From: Flavobacteriales bacterium
Lineage (GTDB): Bacteria > Bacteroidota > Bacteroidia > Flavobacteriales_F > PHOS-HE28
Assembly: GCA_016713875.1 (NCBI GenBank)
Contig: JADJOI010000003.1
Coordinates: 434,001 to 498,000 of the forward strand
Reading direction: 5' to 3'
Length of the DNA: 64,000 bases
Part shown: piece after piece, positions 26,458 to 34,193 of the stretch
Layout: every line of letters begins with the position of its first letter
Position numbering within the stretch: the stretch's first letter is position 1
Notes under the pieces: model-generated
Database searches by the model: none
The model's input: only the letters and a program-made list of their open reading frames with translations
Told to the model about the DNA's origin: nothing
Position numbers and translations under genes: made by a program

Positions 26458-27237
26458 CTATTGGAAGCCCCGGATGATGCCGATCACCAGCACCACGCTG
26501 GTGAGCAGGGTGATGATCGGGGTGATGTCGGCGAGCACCTCGCGCACAAGCTCCGGGTTCGGTTCCACGTACACCACGTCGTCCGAGAACATGACCATGT
26601 CCGCATGCCTCAGCCCTTCGATGTCCGTGAGGTCGAACTGGAAGATCTGCCTGCCCCCGGCGGGGTCGCGCCGGAAGACCTTCACCTTGTGGGCGTTGCC
26701 GCGCTTCGCCACCCCCCGTGCGCTCGCCAGCACCTCAAGCAGGGTGGTGTTCGCGTTCTCCAGAGGCACCACCACCGCATCGCCGCCCCCGCCCGGGAAG
26801 ACGACCACACGGCGGTTGGTCACGCTCAACTGGACGAAAGGCCGGTTGTAGAACTCCATGTAGCGCTGTTCCAGCCAGGTCTCGGCCTCCCGAAGGGTCT
26901 TGCCCGATAGGGTGACGCGGCCGAGCAGCGGCAGCTTCACGTTGCCATCGGGCTCCACCAGGTAGTTGAACTGCAGGCGCTGCATGCTACGCGCATTATC
27001 CGCCCCGGTGCCGATGGACACCATGTCGATCATCTTGAACCCGTCGTTGGCGAAGAGCCGGAACTGCAGGTAATCGTTCGGCTGGATCTTGAACGCCAGG
27101 TCCACCGTGTCGGGTACCGAGTCGAACTGATAGCCCAGCGGTGTCTTGAACATGATGTCGCGGTTGATGGTGCAACCGCCGCCCATCAACACCGCCACCG
27201 CCAACACCACCAAAGGCCCAAGACGTGCCGTTCGCAT
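26458..27237 (-). CDS. polysaccharide export lipoprotein (Wza-type, short)
   Basis: 259 residues from ATG 27237; the longer open frame (to 27348) lacks a signal. The start is a lipoprotein signal (MRTARLGPLVVLAVAVLMGGGC). The Poly_export domain follows ('AFKIQPNDYLQFRLFANDGF'), then an SLBB-like domain ('YLVEPDGNVKLPLLGRVTLSGKTLREAETWLEQ' region). A C-terminal transmembrane helix is present ('ITLLTSVVLVIGIIRGF'). It forms the outer-membrane export channel partner of the Wzc-like kinase encoded next. A perfect TACTTTTG box ends 4 nt before the ATG. Confidence 0.93.
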   Translation of the reverse strand: MRTARLGPLVVLAVAVLMGGGCTINRDIMFKTPLGYQFDSVPDTVDLAFKIQPNDYLQFRLFANDGFKMIDMVSIGTGADNARSMQRLQFNYLVEPDGNVKLPLLGRVTLSGKTLREAETWLEQRYMEFYNRPFVQLSVTNRRVVVFPGGGGDAVVVPLENANTTLLEVLASARGVAKRGNAHKVKVFRRDPAGGRQIFQFDLTDIEGLRHADMVMFSDDVVYVEPNPELVREVLADITPIITLLTSVVLVIGIIRGFQ

Positions 27238-27241
27238 CGCG

Positions 27242-27249
27242 CAAAAGTA
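27242..27249 (-). promoter_or_regulatory. -7 box TACTTTTG directly before the export lipoprotein start
   Basis: Exact TANNTTTG match only 4 nt upstream of ATG 27237. It fixes the start and predicts a leaderless mRNA for the export-wzc-rfbC run. Confidence 0.6.
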
Positions 27250-27266
27250 GCGTTCTGGCCCCACGG

Positions 27267-28493
27267 TCAGTTCAGCAGGGCATCGTACAGACGGGCGGTA
27301 TCGTCCACCAGGCGTGTGTAGTGGTAGCGCTGGCGCACGAAGTCCCATCCCTGCCCGCCCATCCGGCCCCGCAGCGCATCGTCCTCCACCACACGCAGGA
27401 TGGCCTCGGTCATCGTGGCCAGGTCGCCCGATGGGCTCAGCAACGCCGACCGGTCCGGCAGGACCACGTTCTCAACGCCGCCCACACGGGTGGTCACCAC
27501 CGGCCGGTCCGAGGCCTGCGCCTCGATCAGGCTCACCGGTGTGCCCTCGTTCAGCGAGGTGAGGACCACGAGGTCGACACCGGCGTAGACGATGTCCACC
27601 TCCTTGATCCAGGAGGTGAAGGTGATCGTGGCCTGGGGCACCACGGCACCTGACCCGGCGCCGTGGCCGAAGCCATGTCCGTTGAAGATGGGGCCCACGG
27701 CGTGGCTCAATCCGAGCTCCTTGACCCGCGCTTCCAAGTGGTCGCGTTCCTCACCGTCGCCCACGATGAACGCGCGCACACGCCGTTGGGTGCGTCGGGC
27801 GACCGCGGCCATGGCCTCCAGGAAGAGGTCGTGGTTCTTGATCGGGACGAGCCGGCCGACGATGGCGATGGCGATCTCGTCGTCGGCCACGCCGTAGACA
27901 CTTCGGAAGAAGGCCCGCTTCTGTGCGCGGTCCTCCCGGAACCGGCTGAGGTCGAAGCCCAGGGGGATCACGCTCACCTTGTCCCCGGGACAGATCCGGT
28001 GCTCGTCCACCAGTTCGTGCTTCTGCTTCTCGCTGATGGCGATGATGCGACTGCTGCGGCGGGCGAGGAAGCGCTCGATGTTCTTGTACAGCGCGGTACG
28101 CACCGGACCGAAGTAGCTGTGGAAGACGTGGCCGTGGAAGGTGTGGACGATGGCCTTCACGCCGAGGTCCGCGGCCGCCATGCGCCCTACCGCACCGGCC
28201 TTGGCGGCGTGGGTGTGCACGATGTCCGGCTTGAACTCGCGGATGAGCTGTTTGATGCGTCGGTAGGCGCCCCTGTCGCGCCAAGGGGCCACCTCGCGCT
28301 GCAGCTCCGGCAGGATCATGGCCTCCACTCCGAGGGAACGGAGAATGTGATGGCTGCCTTCCTCGGTGGCCTCCTGGCTGCCCCCCACGAGCAGGGTCTC
28401 ATAGTCCCCGGGCAGGTAGCGGGTCAGGTAGGCGGCGTTGTGCGTGGGCCCCCCGAGGTTGAAGCGGTTGATGATCCGGAGGATACGAGGCAT
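27267..28493 (-). CDS. GT4 family glycosyltransferase
   Basis: 408 residues with the GT-B fold of family 4: N-terminal 'NRFNLGGPTHNAAYLTRYL', a middle 'HTFHGHVFHSYFG' and 'VIPLGFDLSRF', and the C-terminal nucleotide-sugar binding motif 'DLVVLTSLNEGTPVSLIEAQAS' (EGTP...E of the EX7E motif). It transfers a sugar from a nucleotide donor to a growing lipid-linked oligosaccharide at the cytoplasmic face. The donor cannot be read from the sequence. Own promoter upstream (28504-28511); 29 nt separate its stop from the next start. Confidence 0.92.
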   Translation of the reverse strand: MPRILRIINRFNLGGPTHNAAYLTRYLPGDYETLLVGGSQEATEEGSHHILRSLGVEAMILPELQREVAPWRDRGAYRRIKQLIREFKPDIVHTHAAKAGAVGRMAAADLGVKAIVHTFHGHVFHSYFGPVRTALYKNIERFLARRSSRIIAISEKQKHELVDEHRICPGDKVSVIPLGFDLSRFREDRAQKRAFFRSVYGVADDEIAIAIVGRLVPIKNHDLFLEAMAAVARRTQRRVRAFIVGDGEERDHLEARVKELGLSHAVGPIFNGHGFGHGAGSGAVVPQATITFTSWIKEVDIVYAGVDLVVLTSLNEGTPVSLIEAQASDRPVVTTRVGGVENVVLPDRSALLSPSGDLATMTEAILRVVEDDALRGRMGGQGWDFVRQRYHYTRLVDDTARLYDALLN

Positions 28494-28503
28494 GGGCCGA
28501 CGG

Positions 28504-28511
28504 CAAAGGTA
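28504..28511 (-). promoter_or_regulatory. -7 box TACCTTTG before the GT4 gene
   Basis: Exact TANNTTTG match ending 10 nt before ATG 28493, in the 37-nt gap after asnB. Confidence 0.6.
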
Positions 28512-28530
28512 ACGGGGGCGCAGGAAGGGC

Positions 28531-30402
28531 TCAGGCCATGTACCGCCGCCACCACGTCAGATAGACGATGAGGGCATGCACGGTTGCCTGCGAACTTCCG
28601 GGCGAAGGGCCATGGAACCGGTTGAGCACCTGCCGGACGGCACCTGGCTCGAGGCCAGCGGCACGGAGCAGCTCGGTATCCGCACAGGTGGCCAGGCGGT
28701 CGGCCAATGGCCCTTTGAGCAGGGGGGTCAGCGGTACCTCGAAGCCGCGCTTGGCCCGGGTCAATGTGCCTTGGGGCAGCAGGTCCCCGAAGGCTTCGCG
28801 CAGCAGCTGCTTTCCCGAACCCTTGCGGAACTTGACCTCGGACGGAAGGGCGAAGGCCAGCTCCACCACACGCCGGTCCAGGAACGGGGTGCGTACCTCA
28901 AGGGCGTGCGCCATGCTGGTCAGGTCCACCTTGCGCAGCATGTCGTCGGGCAGCACGGTGTGCACATCCGCCCACAACAGGCCGTTGAGGTCGCGGTGCG
29001 CGGCCAGGGGGGCGGTGATCGCGGCCCGACGCTGCGCGAAGGCCCCTTCGTCGGATGCAGGATCCAGGAGGGTGGCGGCATCGAGCTCCTCGTCCCACGA
29101 GGCCAGGAGCAGGTATCGGTCCTCCGCGCTCAGCGCTGCGCTTCGTGCGAACCGGTCCAGCTGGCGCACTTTATCGGCCAGTGGGTGGTTGCGCGAACGG
29201 GGCAGTACCCTCCACAAGGGGGAGCCCAGCAGGGCCAGCCGCTCCACCGTCCCGGGTGCGCGAACGCGGAGCTCGGCCTGGTGTTTCCGGTATCCGCCGA
29301 AGACCTCGTCCGCGCCATCACCGCTCAGGGCCACGGTCACTTGCTGCCGTGTGCGGGCGTTCAGCACGTAGCTGGGCAGGGCGCTCTGGTCCGCGAAGGG
29401 CTCGTCCAGCGCGGCCAGCAGATCGTCGTAGCTGGCGGCCAGGTCATCGTGCCCCAGGGTGAAGGTGGTGTGGTCGGTGCCCAGATGGCGCGCCACGGCC
29501 TCGGCGAAGGGGGTCTCGTCGTAGTACGCCTCGGTGTAGCCGATGCTGAAGGTGCGCAGGTCGGGTTTGTGGCGCCTGGCCAGTGCGCTCACGATGCTGC
29601 TGTCCAGGCCGCCGCTGAGAAAGGTGCCCACGGGCACGTCGCTCACCAGCCGGATCCGCACGGCGTCATCCATCAGGTCGCGGAGCCGCTGCACGGGGTC
29701 CGAAGGCACGGGGGTCTTCGCCGCTTCGGCCTCCGCCTCGTACCAGCGGGCGGTGCGGATGCCCTGGGCATCCACCATCAGGCTGTGGCCGGGCCGCAGC
29801 TTGTGCACACCTTCCAGGATGGTGTGCGGCGCAGGGATGTAGTAGTGCGTGAAATAGGTGCGCAGTGACACGCGGTCCAGCCGGCGCGGAGCCCCCAGGG
29901 CCAGGAGGGCGCCCAGCTCGCTGGCGAACATCACCGTGTCCTCGTGCAGGCACCACAGCAGGGGCTTCACCCCGAACCGGTCGCGGGCCAGGAAGAGCGT
30001 GTCCTCCTGGGCATCGTGGATGGCCAGGGCGAAGAAACCATTGAGGTCGTGCAGGAAGGCCGGTCCTTTCAGGGCGAAGAGCCGCAGGGCCACCTCGGTG
30101 TCAGTGCGGCTCTTGAAGCGGTGGCCCTGGGCTTCCAGCCTGGCGCGCAGCTCGGCGAAGTTGAACACCTCGCCATTGAAGACGATGGTATACCGGCCCT
30201 CCAGGTCGGTGAACGGCTGGTGCCCGGCGGCCGATGTGTCGATGATGCTCAGGCGACGGTGGCCGAGCACTGCGCGTCCCGCCCGGTGCACGCCCTCGTC
30301 ATCCGGCCCCCGATGGGCGATGCAGGCCAGCGCGGCCCGGATGCGCTCGTCCGACGGGGCCGGCCCGCCGCCCAGATGGTAGGTGCCGGCGATGCCGCAC
30401 AT
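28531..30402 (-). CDS. asnB: asparagine synthase (glutamine-hydrolysing)
   Basis: 623 residues starting MCGIAG, so the catalytic Cys2 of the class II glutaminase domain is exposed after Met removal. The synthetase domain has the PP-loop 'FLSGGLDSSIVSAL' (about residue 262) and 'ALSGDGADEVFGGY'. It converts aspartate to asparagine with ATP and glutamine. AsnB-like amidotransferases are frequent in exopolysaccharide clusters of the exosortase/PEP-CTERM type and here stand next to a GT4 gene, so amidation of a sugar or a cell-surface component is an alternative to plain asparagine synthesis. Cytoplasmic. Confidence 0.93.
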   Translation of the reverse strand: MCGIAGTYHLGGGPAPSDERIRAALACIAHRGPDDEGVHRAGRAVLGHRRLSIIDTSAAGHQPFTDLEGRYTIVFNGEVFNFAELRARLEAQGHRFKSRTDTEVALRLFALKGPAFLHDLNGFFALAIHDAQEDTLFLARDRFGVKPLLWCLHEDTVMFASELGALLALGAPRRLDRVSLRTYFTHYYIPAPHTILEGVHKLRPGHSLMVDAQGIRTARWYEAEAEAAKTPVPSDPVQRLRDLMDDAVRIRLVSDVPVGTFLSGGLDSSIVSALARRHKPDLRTFSIGYTEAYYDETPFAEAVARHLGTDHTTFTLGHDDLAASYDDLLAALDEPFADQSALPSYVLNARTRQQVTVALSGDGADEVFGGYRKHQAELRVRAPGTVERLALLGSPLWRVLPRSRNHPLADKVRQLDRFARSAALSAEDRYLLLASWDEELDAATLLDPASDEGAFAQRRAAITAPLAAHRDLNGLLWADVHTVLPDDMLRKVDLTSMAHALEVRTPFLDRRVVELAFALPSEVKFRKGSGKQLLREAFGDLLPQGTLTRAKRGFEVPLTPLLKGPLADRLATCADTELLRAAGLEPGAVRQVLNRFHGPSPGSSQATVHALIVYLTWWRRYMA

Positions 30403-30406
30403 CGGA

Positions 30407-30447
30407 GAAAGCTGAAGGTTGAAAGCCGAAAGCTGAGAGCCGAAAGG
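30407..30447. repeat. degenerate GAAAGCTGA-type short repeat between lpdA and asnB
   Basis: Units GAAAGCTGAAG, GTTGAAAGCC, GAAAGCTGAGAGCC and GAAAGG follow each other directly upstream of asnB. Together with GCTCAGCTCTC at 30462-30472 the AGCTGAG core can pair as a hairpin in lpdA mRNA, possibly ending that transcript. Confidence 0.4.
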
Positions 30448-30484
30448 ACCGCCCGTTCAATGCTCAGCTCTCACGTTTCCCATG

Positions 30485-31873
30485 TCACAGATGGATCACC
30501 TCGCCATAGGCGGCGGCGGCGGCCTCCATGATGGCCTCGCTCATGGTGGGGTGGGGGTGCACCGTCTTGATGATCTCGTGGCCGGTGGTCTCGAGCTTGC
30601 GGATGCTCACGCACTCGGCGATCATCTCGGTGACGTTGGCGCCGATCATGTGCGCGCCCAGGAGCTCGCCGTACTTGGCGTCGAAGATGAGCTTCACAAA
30701 GCCGTCCTTGTTGCCGCCTGCACTGGCCTTGCCACTGGCGGTGAAGGGGAACTTGCCCACCTTGATGGCCAGGCCCTTGTCCTTGCACTGCTTCTCGGTC
30801 AGGCCCACGCTGGCCACCTCGGGGCTGCAGTAGGTGCAGCCGGGGATGTTGCCGTAGTCGAGCGCCTCGGGGTGGTGCCCGGCGATCTTCTCCACGCAGA
30901 TGATGCCTTCCGCGCTGGCCACGTGCGCCAGGGCCTGGCCGGGGGTCACGTCGCCGATGGCGTAGTAGCCGGGGATGTTGGTCTGGTAGTGCTCGTTCAC
31001 CGTGATGCGGCCCTTGTCGGTGGCGATGCCCACCTCCTCCAGCCCGATGCCCTCGATGTTGGGGGCGATGCCCACGGCGCTGAGCACGATGTCGCACTCG
31101 ATCACCTGCTCACCCTTGGCGCTCTTCACGGTCACCTTGCAGCCCTTGCCCGCGGTGTCCACCTTGGTCACCTCGGCGCCGGTCATCACGTCGATGCCCT
31201 GCTTCTTGAAGCTCTTCTCGAGCTGCTTGCTCACCTCCTCGTCCTCCACGGGCACCACGTTGGGCATGAACTCCACCAAGGTCACCTTGGTGCCGATGGC
31301 GTTGTAGAAGTAGGCGAACTCGCTGCCGATGGCGCCGCTGCCCACCACCACCATGCTCTTGGGCTGCTCGGCGAGCACCATGGCCTCGCGGTAGCCGATG
31401 ATCTTCTTGCCGTCCTGGGGCAGGTTGGGCAGCACGCGGCTGCGTGCGCCTGTGGCGATGAGGATGTGCTTGGCCTCGAGCACCTGCTTCTTGCCGTCGG
31501 CGCCGGTGACCTCGAGCTTCTTTCCCGGCATCAGCTTGCCAGTGCCCATGATCACGTCGATCTTGTTCTTCTTCATCAGGAACTGCACGCCGTTGCTCAT
31601 GCCCTTGGCCACGTCGCGGCTGCGCTGCACGATGGCCTTCATGTCGGGCGAGCCGCCGTTGACGGTGATGCCGTAGTCCTTGGCGTGGTGGATGTACTCG
31701 AACACCTGGGCGCTCTTCAGCAGGGCCTTGGTGGGGATGCAGCCCCAGTTGAGGCAGATGCCGCCAAGGGCCTCGCGTTCCACGACGGCGGTCTTCAGGC
31801 CCAGCTGGCTGGCACGGATGGCGGCCACGTAGCCTCCGGGGCCACTGCCGAGGACGATCACATCATAGCTCAT
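30485..31873 (-). CDS. lpdA: dihydrolipoyl dehydrogenase
   Basis: 462 residues from ATG 31873 (MSYDVIVLGSGPGGYVAAI). FAD-binding GxGxxG comes first, then the redox disulfide 'GGICLNWGCIPTKALL', the NAD-binding 'VVVGSGAIGSEFAYFY' and the C-terminal dimer motif 'VHPHPTMSEAIMEAA' with the catalytic His. It reoxidises lipoamide in the pyruvate and 2-oxoglutarate dehydrogenase complexes. The open frame extends to 32053, but homologues begin at this Met and a TACCTTCG box lies 25 nt upstream. Gene spacing (82 nt) suggests a separate transcript from asnB. Confidence 0.97.
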   Translation of the reverse strand: MSYDVIVLGSGPGGYVAAIRASQLGLKTAVVEREALGGICLNWGCIPTKALLKSAQVFEYIHHAKDYGITVNGGSPDMKAIVQRSRDVAKGMSNGVQFLMKKNKIDVIMGTGKLMPGKKLEVTGADGKKQVLEAKHILIATGARSRVLPNLPQDGKKIIGYREAMVLAEQPKSMVVVGSGAIGSEFAYFYNAIGTKVTLVEFMPNVVPVEDEEVSKQLEKSFKKQGIDVMTGAEVTKVDTAGKGCKVTVKSAKGEQVIECDIVLSAVGIAPNIEGIGLEEVGIATDKGRITVNEHYQTNIPGYYAIGDVTPGQALAHVASAEGIICVEKIAGHHPEALDYGNIPGCTYCSPEVASVGLTEKQCKDKGLAIKVGKFPFTASGKASAGGNKDGFVKLIFDAKYGELLGAHMIGANVTEMIAECVSIRKLETTGHEIIKTVHPHPTMSEAIMEAAAAAYGEVIHL

Positions 31874-31898
31874 GAGGAAGGGGTGCGGGTTGAGGGGG

Positions 31899-31906
31899 CG
31901 AAGGTA
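31899..31906 (-). promoter_or_regulatory. -7 box TACCTTCG upstream of lpdA
   Basis: TACCTTCG (TANNTTYG) ends 25 nt before ATG 31873, in the 94-bp divergent gap shared with the gene at 31968. Confidence 0.5.
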
Positions 31907-31954
31907 GGGGCCATGGCCGATCGGCGACGGCGACGGTGGCACGCCCGCCGGTCC

Positions 31955-31962
31955 TACATTCG
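31955..31962 (+). promoter_or_regulatory. -7 box TACATTCG directly before start at 31968
   Basis: TACATTCG ends 5 nt before ATG 31968 and predicts a leaderless transcript. Confidence 0.5.
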
Positions 31963-31967
31963 CCTCC

Positions 31968-32462
31968 ATGGCCACCACCTTCCTGCCGGACGATTCCGGT
32001 TCCACCCAGCGCCCTGACATGCTCACGGGCCTCGGCATCCTGAGCTTCATCAACTGCGGGCTCTTTCTGCTGATCTACGGCTTGGGCCTGCTCTTCACCC
32101 TGGGTCTTCGGTCCGTGCCCGAGGAGGAGTTCATGGCGCAGATGAACGAGCAGATGGCCGGCATGAGCGACATGATGGGCGAGGAGGGCGTCGCGGCCTT
32201 CGAGGAGCTCGTGCCCCTGTTCTACCATGGCGGCGCCTTGCTGATGGGCCTGCTCCTGCTGCGTACCGTCGCCCGCTTCATCGGGGCGGTCAACATGTGG
32301 CGAGGCCGCCGCCAGGGCTTCTACCTCTACGCGGTGGCCCAGGTGGTGGGCATCTTCGTTCCGCATGCGGTGCTCCCGTGGAAGTACCTCGGGATCTTCG
32401 GCCCTTTCCTGGCCCTCGCGTTCGTGGCGCTGTACGGCAGCCAGTTGAAGCGCTTCAGCTGA
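31968..32462 (+). CDS. small integral membrane protein, unknown function
   Basis: 164 residues with four predicted transmembrane segments (about 20-46, 83-100, 118-134, 138-156). A Met/Glu-rich acidic loop lies between the first two ('EEEFMAQMNEQMAGMSDMMGEE'-like, about 52-78). No catalytic motif is seen. It is divergent from lpdA and lies 6 nt before the rhodanese-like gene, with which it is probably co-transcribed. I do not recognise the family; the layout resembles small DUF4064-like membrane proteins, but that is only a shape comparison. Confidence 0.75.
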   Translation: MATTFLPDDSGSTQRPDMLTGLGILSFINCGLFLLIYGLGLLFTLGLRSVPEEEFMAQMNEQMAGMSDMMGEEGVAAFEELVPLFYHGGALLMGLLLLRTVARFIGAVNMWRGRRQGFYLYAVAQVVGIFVPHAVLPWKYLGIFGPFLALAFVALYGSQLKRFS

Positions 32463-32468
32463 AGGAGC

Positions 32469-32867
32469 GTGCGTATCGGGATGCCGATCCTGCTCGTCCT
32501 CGGACCGATGCTCGCGGGCTGTTTCACGGTCCGCAGCACGGACCGGTTCACCTACACCAAGGTCGATGCCGCCTCCTATGCGCGCCTGCTGGCGGACAGC
32601 ACGGCCCGGGTGCTCGTGGACGTGCGCACCGCCGGGGAGCATGAGAAAGGTCACCTGCCGGGCGCCATCAACCGGAGCTTCCTCTCGTTCCGCTACGGCC
32701 GGCTGGTGCGCGACCTCGACCGTTCCACGCTCGTGTTCCTCTATTGCCAGACCTGCCACCGCAGCCCGCTCGCGGCACGGCGGATGAAACGGATGGGCTT
32801 TCGCCGGGTGGTGGACCTGGAGGGCGGATTTCAACGGTGGCCTGGGCCGATCACCACTGTTCCCTGA
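32469..32867 (+). CDS. rhodanese-like domain lipoprotein
   Basis: 132 residues. The start is GTG 32469, preceded by AAGGAG, one of the few good Shine-Dalgarno matches here; ATG 32481 is an alternative but would lose the basic n-region. The signal has a lipobox (LVLGPMLAGC). The rhodanese fold shows 'VLVDVRTAGEHEKGHLPGAIN' and the active-site loop 'LYCQTCHRSPLAARRM' with catalytic Cys in CQTCHRS. It probably transfers sulfane sulfur or senses thiols in the periplasm. Its stop overlaps the next start by one base (TGATG). Confidence 0.85.
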   Translation: MRIGMPILLVLGPMLAGCFTVRSTDRFTYTKVDAASYARLLADSTARVLVDVRTAGEHEKGHLPGAINRSFLSFRYGRLVRDLDRSTLVFLYCQTCHRSPLAARRMKRMGFRRVVDLEGGFQRWPGPITTVP

Positions 32868-33694
32868 TGCGTGTTCTGTTGCCCATCAGTTGCTCCGGCC
32901 TGCTCCTGGCCCTGTCAGCCAGTGGACAGGTGCAGCGGTCCGCACCGCCTGCGCCCTTCACCTTGGGCGTGGTGGAGACCATTCGCAGCACCACCCTCGC
33001 TGAGGACCGCGTCCTCAACATCGCCCTGCCGCAGGGCTACCACCCCGACAGCGCCGCGCGCTACCCGGTGATCTACCTGCTCGATGGAAGTGCCGATGAG
33101 GACTTCATCCATGTGACCGGCGCCGTGCAGTTCGCTTCGTTCCCGTGGGTGGATCGGGTGAAGCCGAGCATCGTGGTGGGCATCGCCAACGTGGACCGGA
33201 AGCGCGACCTCACCTTTCCCTCCACGGTGGCCAAGGACAAGGCTGACTTCCCGACCACCGGCGGAAGCGCCGCGTTCATGCGGTTCATCGCGAAGGAGAT
33301 GATCCCCTTCATGGACGCCAACTACCGCACCACCCGGGAGCGCACCCTGATCGGCCAGAGCCTCGGCGGTCTCTTTGCGACGGAGCTGCTGTTGCGCATG
33401 CCCTACCTCTTTCAGCACTACATCATCGTAAGTCCCAGCCTGTGGTGGGACGATGGATCGGCCTTGGACATCCCGGCGGATGCCCTCAGCGCGCCCGACA
33501 TCGGCGTGGCCTCGGTACACATCACCGTGGGCAAGGAGGGAAAGGCCATGGTGGGTCCGGCCCGCAAGCTCGCCGCCCTGGTGCGCAAGGCGCATGTGCC
33601 CCGCGTGGCCTTCCACCGCATCACCGACCTGGACCATGCCAACATCCTGCACGAGGCGGTGATGGAGGCGCTGCAGTGGCGCACGGACCGGTGA
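32867..33694 (+). CDS. exported alpha/beta-hydrolase, esterase D-like
   Basis: 275 residues with a signal peptide (MRVLLPISCSGLLLALSASGQ). The fold is of the esterase D / IroE-like (COG2819) type: 'YPVIYLLDGSADEDFIH', nucleophile Ser in 'LIGQSLGGLFATELLL', then 'YIIVSPSLWWDDG' and the His candidate in 'LDHANILHEAV'. Members hydrolyse esters, including acyl and siderophore esters, in the periplasm. The start shares one base with the rhodanese-like gene stop, so the two are translationally linked. The natural substrate is unknown. Confidence 0.88.
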   Translation: MRVLLPISCSGLLLALSASGQVQRSAPPAPFTLGVVETIRSTTLAEDRVLNIALPQGYHPDSAARYPVIYLLDGSADEDFIHVTGAVQFASFPWVDRVKPSIVVGIANVDRKRDLTFPSTVAKDKADFPTTGGSAAFMRFIAKEMIPFMDANYRTTRERTLIGQSLGGLFATELLLRMPYLFQHYIIVSPSLWWDDGSALDIPADALSAPDIGVASVHITVGKEGKAMVGPARKLAALVRKAHVPRVAFHRITDLDHANILHEAVMEALQWRTDR

Positions 33695-33725
33695 GTGTCC
33701 GAGCCGGGTCGGGATCGACCTCCGG

Positions 33726-34103
33726 TCACCCCTTCCAGGCCACCCCGCTGATCTCCACGTTCACCCCGCGCGGCAGGCCCTTTACGGCCACGGCCTCGCG
33801 GGCGGGCGGCGTTTCGGTGAAGTAGGTGCCGTACACCTCGTTCACGGCGGCGTAGTGGGCCATGTCGCTCAGGAAGATGGTCACCTTCACCAGGTGCTCA
33901 TAGCCCATGCCGGCGGCCTTCAAGAGGTTGCCCACGTTCTCCATCACCTTGTGCGTTTCGGTGGCGATATCGCCCATGTGCAGGTCCCCGTGTTCATCCA
34001 GCGCGATCTGGCCGCTGAGGTAGAGCGTGGGGCCGGCCTGGATGGCGGGCGTGTACGGGGCGAGGGGCTTGGCGGCGTTGGGCGGGAAGATGGGCTGTTT
34101 CAT
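33726..34103 (-). CDS. ridA: RidA family enamine/imine deaminase
   Basis: 125 residues, the standard size of RidA/YjgF. Motifs: 'GPTLYLSGQIALDEHGDL', 'VKVTIFLSDMAHYAAVNEVYG' and the C-terminal 'PPAREAVAVKGLPRGVNVEISGVAW', which carries the conserved Arg that binds the carboxylate of 2-iminoacids. It removes reactive 2-aminoacrylate and other imines formed by PLP enzymes in the cytoplasm. It is convergent with the esterase gene (31-nt gap) and divergent from the MBOAT gene (90-nt gap). Confidence 0.95.
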   Translation of the reverse strand: MKQPIFPPNAAKPLAPYTPAIQAGPTLYLSGQIALDEHGDLHMGDIATETHKVMENVGNLLKAAGMGYEHLVKVTIFLSDMAHYAAVNEVYGTYFTETPPAREAVAVKGLPRGVNVEISGVAWKG

Positions 34104-34171
34104 GTGTGCGAGTGCCCATGAGCACAAGGGCATCTGGGACGCGAAGATGGCGATCGAGCGGGCACGCCGGG

Positions 34172-34179
34172 TAGTTTTG
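34172..34179 (+). promoter_or_regulatory. -7 box TAGTTTTG upstream of the MBOAT gene
   Basis: Exact TANNTTTG match ending 14 nt before ATG 34194. Confidence 0.6.
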
Positions 34180-34193
34180 CGCGCCGTCAGCCC

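Noticed and set aside
24075..26477. 800-residue open frame antisense to the Wzc-like gene
   Set aside because: Shadow frame; the opposite strand has Walker motifs and membrane helices in the right order.
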